Under the pieces are notes generated by a model, which did no database searches, had not been told where the DNA came from, and saw only the letters and a list, made by a program, of their open reading frames with translations. Shown here piece after piece: positions 59,130 to 64,000 of a DNA stretch of 64,000 bases. The stretch lies in assembly GCA_019454145.1 (NCBI GenBank), contig CP075366.1, forward strand, positions 1,033,564-1,097,563. Reading direction: 5' to 3'. The stretch is from Fimbriimonadaceae bacterium. GTDB lineage: Bacteria > Armatimonadota > Fimbriimonadia > Fimbriimonadales > Fimbriimonadaceae. Both the position numbers and the translations under genes were made by a program. Numbering within the stretch: position 1 is the stretch's first letter; every line of letters starts with the position of its first letter.

Positions 59130-60211
59130 CTCTTACCCGCCCTAGACCCGACCTCTCCAAGCTTAGGTCTAATAAACATCCTTAGCGGTGTAGTGAAATC
59201 GCTTCGCTTCAGAACATCAATGTCTCCAAAATCAATTTCTACATTCTCGAAATGCAATAACTCATCATCACTGTAATCGTTTCGCCCTACCTTCAAACCT
59301 CTACGTCTTCCATCAAATATAACGTAGTAACCCACCGATGAGATGTGAGGTGCCTGTTCAAGGTTGGCATCTAAATAGGTTCCTAGCTGGCGCGCACCTT
59401 CTATAGCTTTAGCATCTCGATGACTCACGGTGCTATCAGTCCCCAATTTATTCATTGAGTCGCCAAGCCATTTGACTTCAATTATCATCACTCTCGGTTG
59501 CAACTGCTTTGTTACTTTGATGTCAGTGGGATGGGAACTATCCATGTTTTGCTCAGCCCTGACTTCAAAATCTGGATCATAGCCTGCCGACAAATGCACA
59601 TCAAGAAAATGTTTTAATGAATCTCTAAGCGTAGCCTCAGGTTCCGCTTTGAAATACGTTCGAGTATCGTCAAACCATGCGGATGATAGCGTCGGACATT
59701 TACATGGGTATGCATACTTACGAGCGTATTCCTGCAATGCCAAACTAATATCAAAAAATGTCCTTCCGCAAAATTGACTGTCTGCATTTGGATCAGTGGC
59801 AGGGACTACGTAGTCATTTGAATTAAACCAAAACAAATCAGTTCTATTCTTGTATTCGTAGACCAAAGCCGACTCGCTCTCAGTTTTTGCATCGAATGTC
59901 GCCCCATCAAAGTAAAACAGCCGCCTGTTTACGTGAAGCTCAAACACCAAGGACTCGACTGGCCTACCTACAAAGATACTCATATCTGTAACTTCACTTC
60001 CTCGAATAGTAGAGTTCTGAGGTGCATTCCGGAGAAAAAGCGAGCCAGATACAAAATGAGGGTCAATGCTCGAAAAAATTGTCTTTCTCAAATATTCGAT
60101 AGTTGAGAGAACTTCGGATAAGTCACAATCATTAAGCACACTTTGAAGTTGAGATGCGAGGACGATCTCAGTCGCACGACTTACCACCTCCTTAAAATTG
60201 GCTGTCGTCAA
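59126..60211 (-). CDS. PD-(D/E)XK nuclease, putative effector
   Basis: A 361-residue protein. The nuclease core lies about 190-310: FEVRAEQN (E220), HPTDIKV (D230) and VMIIEVKWLG (E245-V-K247), the canonical D-(X)n-ExK arrangement, with a following helix DAKAIEGARQLGTYLDA. The N-terminal 180 residues are a separate domain of unknown type. Overlaps of 4 nt at both ends place it between the small middle protein and the methyltransferase, as expected for the cutting subunit. Confidence 0.8.
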   Translation of the reverse strand: MTTANFKEVVSRATEIVLASQLQSVLNDCDLSEVLSTIEYLRKTIFSSIDPHFVSGSLFLRNAPQNSTIRGSEVTDMSIFVGRPVESLVFELHVNRRLFYFDGATFDAKTESESALVYEYKNRTDLFWFNSNDYVVPATDPNADSQFCGRTFFDISLALQEYARKYAYPCKCPTLSSAWFDDTRTYFKAEPEATLRDSLKHFLDVHLSAGYDPDFEVRAEQNMDSSHPTDIKVTKQLQPRVMIIEVKWLGDSMNKLGTDSTVSHRDAKAIEGARQLGTYLDANLEQAPHISSVGYYVIFDGRRRGLKVGRNDYSDDELLHFENVEIDFGDIDVLKRSDFTTPLRMFIRPKLGEVGSRAGKR

Positions 60212-60798
60212 ACAACTGCCCCCAGACGTTTGGTCTCATAGAGCGAGCTAATCCAAAGAACACTCGAGGCTCGAAGGTCTTCCATTCTTGGAAGCCTTTC
60301 CTTTATGAACTGGAAATGAAAATACAGAGATTCTAAGCCCTCTTCAATCAGAAGTTTTCTTTGAGTTCCTGCACTCCTTGCTCTACGTAACTCGGGTTCC
60401 TGTTCAAGTGCTTCACGTACAATTCCAGAGCCAAAGTAACAGATGCTTGCCATACTCCCTGAAACACAAGCTCTTCGATGGGCGAACGCTTCCAATGTTG
60501 AAATGGCAGTGGCGACCCTGCTTAGGTGAGGCAGGGCAATAAAACTTTCGCCTTTCGGAATAATTGATCCCGCATCGACAAGAGATTGAAATGCACTTTC
60601 TAGTTCATCGCTAAATGGCGCGCCATCTTCTGTGCCGTAAAATGTGTATCCCCAATCCGAAACGCTACCCCCATCATAAAGGTGCAAAAGGCAAGACATA
60701 TAGGCAAGCAGATGAAGCTCCCCGCGCATCATCTGGCTGTTTTGCGACATCAACGCATCAATAATCAAGATGCAGTCAGCTTGTGGTTCAGAATGCAT
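60208..60798 (-). CDS. Middle component-like winged-helix protein (ABC-3C/LmuC type)
   Basis: A 196-residue protein. Helices at 15-45 (MRGELHLLAYMSCLLHLYDGG) lead to a winged-helix-like segment WGYTFYGTEDGAPFSDELESAFQSLVDAGSII with a two-strand wing (GESFIALPHL). A helical C-terminus follows. Short proteins of this pattern between an ABC ATPase and an effector are the middle components of ABC-three-component systems such as Lamassu. Assignment rests on gene position and layout. The ATG lies 2 nt after the ATPase stop; the stop overlaps the nuclease start. Confidence 0.65.
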   Translation of the reverse strand: MHSEPQADCILIIDALMSQNSQMMRGELHLLAYMSCLLHLYDGGSVSDWGYTFYGTEDGAPFSDELESAFQSLVDAGSIIPKGESFIALPHLSRVATAISTLEAFAHRRACVSGSMASICYFGSGIVREALEQEPELRRARSAGTQRKLLIEEGLESLYFHFQFIKERLPRMEDLRASSVLWISSLYETKRLGAVV

Positions 60799-60800
60799 GC

Positions 60801-62780
60801 TTACTGCGCCTGTGAAAGGGCCTCCACGATCTGATGCATTGCATCATCGAATAAAGCTGACTCTTCCTGTTGCACTGAGCTAAGAACCGCCCAGTTCATA
60901 ATAGGAATCAAGGACATTTTCGATTCACCACACTCTCTCGCTAAAGCAAGTAGTAGATGTGAGCTATTCAAATTTGCAGACATCAGAACACGATTACTTC
61001 TGCTAACAAAACTAGCCAACATAACTCCTGCCCTCTTTTCATAGGCTATATCCAGGGAACCTTCAGGTGTATCTAGGATCAGAGTCGAGGGAGGATTATC
61101 GGTAGAAACAAATTGTAGAAGAGACATTCTGAAAGCGATGTCGAGAAAGAATTTCTGGCTTTCTGAAAGTGCAAACTCTTCTCTTCTATTTGATCCTCGA
61201 ACAGAAATAATAAGGCGTACAGTATCGCTACCACTGTCATCCAGCCGAATGCCAATATCAACGCCTAAGAAAGTGTGAGCTAACTCCCGAAAGAGAGGAA
61301 CGAACTTATCTTCCAACTCCAAGAATTGAGTCCGCAATTTACGACGCAACTCAGAAAGGCGCTCTCGCACTTCTGTCCTGCTTTTTTCAGCCGAGGTTTT
61401 TTCTGCTTGAAGTATTTGAATCAATTGCTGATCTTCTGCCGCATCAACGGCATTAGGTTCAGTAGGCGAGCTAAGAGAATTTCGTAACGCAGATAGAGTC
61501 GTCAAAGATTTCGCTTCAAATTCATGAATTTGCTCTTGGATTTCAATGACCGAACGATCTAGTACCTTAACTTCATCTTGCTCCCGCAAGAGAGCATTTG
61601 CAGTATCCCTAGTTGCTTTTCTAGTCTGGGAAAGTTCCTTGTCAAGCTCCTGGAGCGAAGCAAGAAGCTGGTCATCGACTGTATTACTATCCGGCAGAGT
61701 AGATTCGCAAACTGGACATTGGTTACTGTTGGCTAGTTTAATAGCCTTTTGCTTCAAAGATTCAGAGTGAACTCCGCAAAGAAAACACAGACCATCATTA
61801 AGCATTTTGATTGTGGCTGGTTGTTCTCGCACATCAGGTCTAACTTGGGATACAGAACTCATTACACGTGAAAATTCATCTCGAAGGGTAGCCTCCTTTG
61901 CAGAAAGTTGCGCTAGCTCAAGAGTGAGATCATCAAGCTTTCCACGAGTGTTATCTCTTAGAATTGATCGCTCTGAATGTGCAGTTTGTAGTTCCTTATA
62001 AACCCCTTCAAGTTCTGCCAATTCAGATTGCCAATCGCTCATGCTATCGGCACGTATCTTTGCTTCGTTTATTCTCTTTAGGTTTTTAGTTATCTCCCAT
62101 TGAATATTGCGCACTTGCGAGTCATATTTCTCCTCACTTCTGCGAAGCGCATCAATTTCCACAGCAAGAGCAGGTTCAAGAAGAAATACCGTATTTAGAA
62201 CTTGTTCAACAAGCTTATTACTGTAGAGCAGTAGTGTTCTTTTCTCATCAAATGTGCATACGAAGTGTTGGAAGCAAGCAAACTGACTAAACGATGAAAA
62301 CCCAGAATCCTGACATATTAACTGCTCAAATGAAAGTTGCTTATCGCGCCTCGTGATTGCAGGATTGTCTTGAGTAGCGTTAAGAGCCTCAAGAGATTCT
62401 GCCGTGACAAATTCTTCTAATTCTCCTGCATCAAAGAGCTTTCGAGTAATGCGATAAAATTTGGAAGCACATTCAAAAGTAAGAGTTATCGAAGCGGTGT
62501 CTCTGTCCGATTCCACAATGCGCCCTGAAAAATATCGATTGGCGTAAGGAAGACACCTAGCGTAATACTCGTCAAAAGACTTGAAGGAGCGGCTTGGATC
62601 AGGAACAATTCCCGTTAGCGCATATGAAATTGCATTTAGCAGGGTAGATTTGCCAACACCATTTGCGCCGACAAGACATGTCACACCCTCGGAACAAATG
62701 AAGCCTGCATTGGGTTCTCCCTGGTAGAGAGAGAAAGCCTGAAGCTGAACTGAGATGAGCTTGGGAAGTTTGAGCTTCAT
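60801..62780 (-). CDS. Rad50/SMC-like ABC ATPase with zinc-hook hinge
   Basis: A 659-residue protein. Walker A is GANGVGKST (38-46), the signature region SESQKF (from 539) and Walker B LILDTPEGSLD (D570, E573), framing two long coiled coils (about 205-310 and 365-490). The hinge has two pairs, C332-F-L-C335 and C355-P-V-C358, so it may be a four-Cys zinc site, not the single CxxC of Rad50. It should dimerise and act on DNA ends or branched DNA. First gene of the four-gene operon. No leaderless -10 or ribosome site is visible, so it may depend on the XRE gene promoter upstream. Confidence 0.88.
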   Translation of the reverse strand: MKLKLPKLISVQLQAFSLYQGEPNAGFICSEGVTCLVGANGVGKSTLLNAISYALTGIVPDPSRSFKSFDEYYARCLPYANRYFSGRIVESDRDTASITLTFECASKFYRITRKLFDAGELEEFVTAESLEALNATQDNPAITRRDKQLSFEQLICQDSGFSSFSQFACFQHFVCTFDEKRTLLLYSNKLVEQVLNTVFLLEPALAVEIDALRRSEEKYDSQVRNIQWEITKNLKRINEAKIRADSMSDWQSELAELEGVYKELQTAHSERSILRDNTRGKLDDLTLELAQLSAKEATLRDEFSRVMSSVSQVRPDVREQPATIKMLNDGLCFLCGVHSESLKQKAIKLANSNQCPVCESTLPDSNTVDDQLLASLQELDKELSQTRKATRDTANALLREQDEVKVLDRSVIEIQEQIHEFEAKSLTTLSALRNSLSSPTEPNAVDAAEDQQLIQILQAEKTSAEKSRTEVRERLSELRRKLRTQFLELEDKFVPLFRELAHTFLGVDIGIRLDDSGSDTVRLIISVRGSNRREEFALSESQKFFLDIAFRMSLLQFVSTDNPPSTLILDTPEGSLDIAYEKRAGVMLASFVSRSNRVLMSANLNSSHLLLALARECGESKMSLIPIMNWAVLSSVQQEESALFDDAMHQIVEALSQAQ

Positions 62781-62940
62781 AACGAATCAGCCGAAGTATG
62801 TCCTGAAGACGTTTCAGGATACCCATTTGATGTTCCAAAAGCCGCATTTGGGTTCATTTTCACCTTGCAGATTCAATCGACTCAGGAATGCTTGTTGCTG
62901 AATCGACCCGAATTCGTAGAACCCATCTACCTCACCGTGC

Positions 62941-63290
62941 TCAAGCCCTGACGGTGCGGCCCCTTGCCTCTTGACCTTCTTTGGTCAAGCGGAAAAGATA
63001 GCTCACCGGGTTCACCGATGCTTGAACTTCGACATGGTGGCATTCCAATCCGGTCGGAGTTGGGCGCATAGCAAGCAAGTCCATCTCGTGAACTCCAAGT
63101 CTTACTCCGCGAATGTGAAGAACCCGGCACGGTTCAACCACTCTGGAACAAGCTCTCCCGCAAGTAGGGCCATGAGTCTGAGGCTACCTGGCGAACGTGA
63201 CTGCCTCTCGGAACGATTAAAATCGTTGCTGGGGCTCTTGTGTGACCATGGGCCGGGGAAACCACGCAGGACGCACCAAGAGCAGGTGTG
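62941..63290 (-). pseudogene. Decayed PD-(D/E)XK-like gene (frameshifted)
   Basis: Two frames together read as one protein. The first gives RLMALLAGELVPEWLNRAGFF and TFAE up to a TAA near 63112. One base shift later it continues GVRLGVHEMDLLAMRPTPTG followed by LECHHVEVQASVNPVSYL to a TGA at 62941. EMDLL and VEVQ resemble the D and ExQ of a PD-(D/E)XK core. The start and any segment beyond 62941 are lost, so this is most likely a pseudogene remnant lying between the XRE gene and the ATPase gene. An assembly error is a weaker alternative. Confidence 0.55.
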
Positions 63291-63310
63291 TTCGAAAAAT
63301 CAAACGTCTT
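63290..63310 (+). repeat. Right 21-bp direct repeat flanking the island
   Basis: GTTCGAAAAATCAAACGTCTT matches the left copy at 57735-57755 with two mismatches. It overlaps the stop codon of the XRE gene. Confidence 0.5.
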
Positions 63311-63578
63311 CTGAGCTGTAGACTTCAGGATGGAGCCGCTTCACTTCTTCAAGCAGTTCACCGGGATTGAATCCGATTGCAATAGAAAGGTTCAAAAACT
63401 CAAGAGCGTCCAAACGTCGGTCGCCCTTTTCGATGGTCCAAAGCGTGGCTTGAGGGAGTTTGACCCGACGGGCAACTTCCCGTTGCCCTAAGCCAGATTC
63501 CAAGCGTTTTTCAACGATCAAACGGATTAGGGTCTTGTATTCGTCACGATGAATCGTGATCGTTTCTTGCCGACCCAT
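63300..63578 (-). CDS. XRE-family helix-turn-helix regulator
   Basis: A 92-residue protein with an XRE HTH at about 30-80: LGQREVARRVKLPQATLWTIEKGDRRLDALEFLNLSIAIGFNP, including the recognition helix QATLWTIEKGDR. TACCGT ends 6 nt before the ATG. It is co-oriented with the island operon and lies at its upstream edge, a natural place for a controller of the restriction-like genes. Confidence 0.88.
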   Translation of the reverse strand: MGRQETITIHRDEYKTLIRLIVEKRLESGLGQREVARRVKLPQATLWTIEKGDRRLDALEFLNLSIAIGFNPGELLEEVKRLHPEVYSSEDV

Positions 63579-63624
63579 TAGGAGACGGTAGCGAAAATGT
63601 GTGACTAGATGATAAAGTCAGTGA

Positions 63625-64000
63625 ATGCCATGCACTTGCCTCGCTAGACTCAAACATGCTGGAATCTGGCTGGCGTCCTTGGCTTTGCTTCTTACTGTGG
63701 CAGGTTGTAGTTCCCGCGATCCCATTCAAGCTACGTGGATTGAGCAAGAGTCAGGTTCGGTGCTGGAGTTTCATCCAGATCGAGCAATTGAAATTGACCA
63801 ACTGGGGCAAGGTGGAGCCGCTGGACGCCAAAGTTCCGGGAGTTGGAGCAAATCCGGCGAAGGACTATATGCGATCACAGCAGGCATTGCTCCTGCTTTC
63901 ACGCTCAGCCTGACATCCGAGGACCAGGGAAACCGTGCAAAGGTTAGTTCACCGGACGGCAACATCACCCGCACCTGGGTTCAGACAACTCTGTCGGGGC
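63625..64000 (+). CDS. Lipoprotein, 3' truncated by the window edge
   Basis: From ATG 63625 a frame with no stop runs to the window end (125 codons). Its N-terminus is a lipoprotein signal with lipobox LTVAGC (Cys about residue 29) and a positively charged start (ARLKHAG). TAAAGT ends exactly 6 nt before the ATG. The mature part (RDPIQATWIEQESGSVLEFHP, then SWSKSGEGLYAITAG) is beta-like with no recognised family. An overlapping frame from 63656 is a shadow. Confidence 0.8.
   Translation, partial: MPCTCLARLKHAGIWLASLALLLTVAGCSSRDPIQATWIEQESGSVLEFHPDRAIEIDQLGQGGAAGRQSSGSWSKSGEGLYAITAGIAPAFTLSLTSEDQGNRAKVSSPDGNITRTWVQTTLSG

Noticed and set aside
62971-63321. 116-residue plus-strand frame
   Set aside because: It is antisense to the decayed nuclease-like gene, whose minus-strand frames carry recognisable motifs.
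1-64000. CRISPR array, tRNA, rRNA, integrase or insertion sequence
   Set aside because: No regularly spaced repeats, no cloverleaf with a T-loop signature, no transposase or recombinase motifs were seen; a covariance-model scan would be needed to exclude a divergent tRNA.

Overview
The window looks like a piece of a bacterial chromosome from the Armatimonadota, most likely class Fimbriimonadia. This is inferred from gene content, not from a marker gene. The clues are a PEP-CTERM protein ending in a VPEP motif and an RRRK tail, five DinB-like proteins, many SRPBCC and VOC proteins, a secreted protein with a copper-amine-oxidase-N-like stalk, giant multi-domain secreted amidohydrolases, and frequent GTG/TTG starts. 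No rRNA, tRNA, CRISPR array, integrase or intact insertion sequence was seen. About twenty genes have a TANNNT -10 box ending exactly 6 nt before the start codon, which implies widespread leaderless transcription; a minority have a Shine-Dalgarno sequence instead.

Layout. 1-6.4 kb: a partial membrane protein, an APH(6)-like kinase, a frameshifted gene, a cytochrome P460-like lipoprotein, a GNAT, a beta-helix protein overlapping a D-aminoacylase-like amidohydrolase, and RidA. 6.4-13 kb: CsbD, a triple amidohydrolase-domain protein and a divergent ABC exporter. 13-14.5 kb: an AT-rich two-gene unit (TauD-like dioxygenase plus HEPN/zinc-ribbon protein). 14.6-15.6 kb: REP-like palindromes around a small-protein/nucleotidyltransferase pair. 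15.6-24.8 kb: mostly single housekeeping or secreted genes, including beta-carbonic anhydrase and a solitary PD-(D/E)XK-like protein. 24.8-26.7 kb: an ArsR regulator with three SRPBCC proteins in one operon. 26.7-33.4 kb: accessory and secreted genes, a PEP-CTERM protein and a probable selenoprotein with in-frame UGA and a SECIS-like hairpin. 33.4-42.5 kb: DinB proteins, two-component signalling (hybrid kinase and HD-GYP regulator), a large TPR protein and a Cys-rich copper-storage protein. 42.6-47.2 kb: a second ArsR/SRPBCC pair, the divergent mntH/mntR manganese module and a SARP-like regulator. 47.2-56.4 kb: small conserved soluble proteins, an exporter, a DNA-alkylation-repair protein and hypotheticals. 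56.5-63.6 kb: an accessory island. 63.6 kb to the end: a truncated lipoprotein gene.

The most interesting region is 57.8-63.6 kb, read on the minus strand: an XRE regulator, a decayed nuclease-like gene, a Rad50/SMC-like ABC ATPase, a small winged-helix-like middle protein, a PD-(D/E)XK nuclease and an SPPY-type DNA methyltransferase. The last four genes are coupled by 2-nt gaps or 4-nt overlaps. This resembles an ABC-three-component (Lamassu-type) defence system joined to a DNA methyltransferase, and near-identical 21-bp direct repeats flank it. The other leading candidates are the selenoprotein at 32.25-33.44 kb and the HEPN/dioxygenase pair at 13-14.5 kb.
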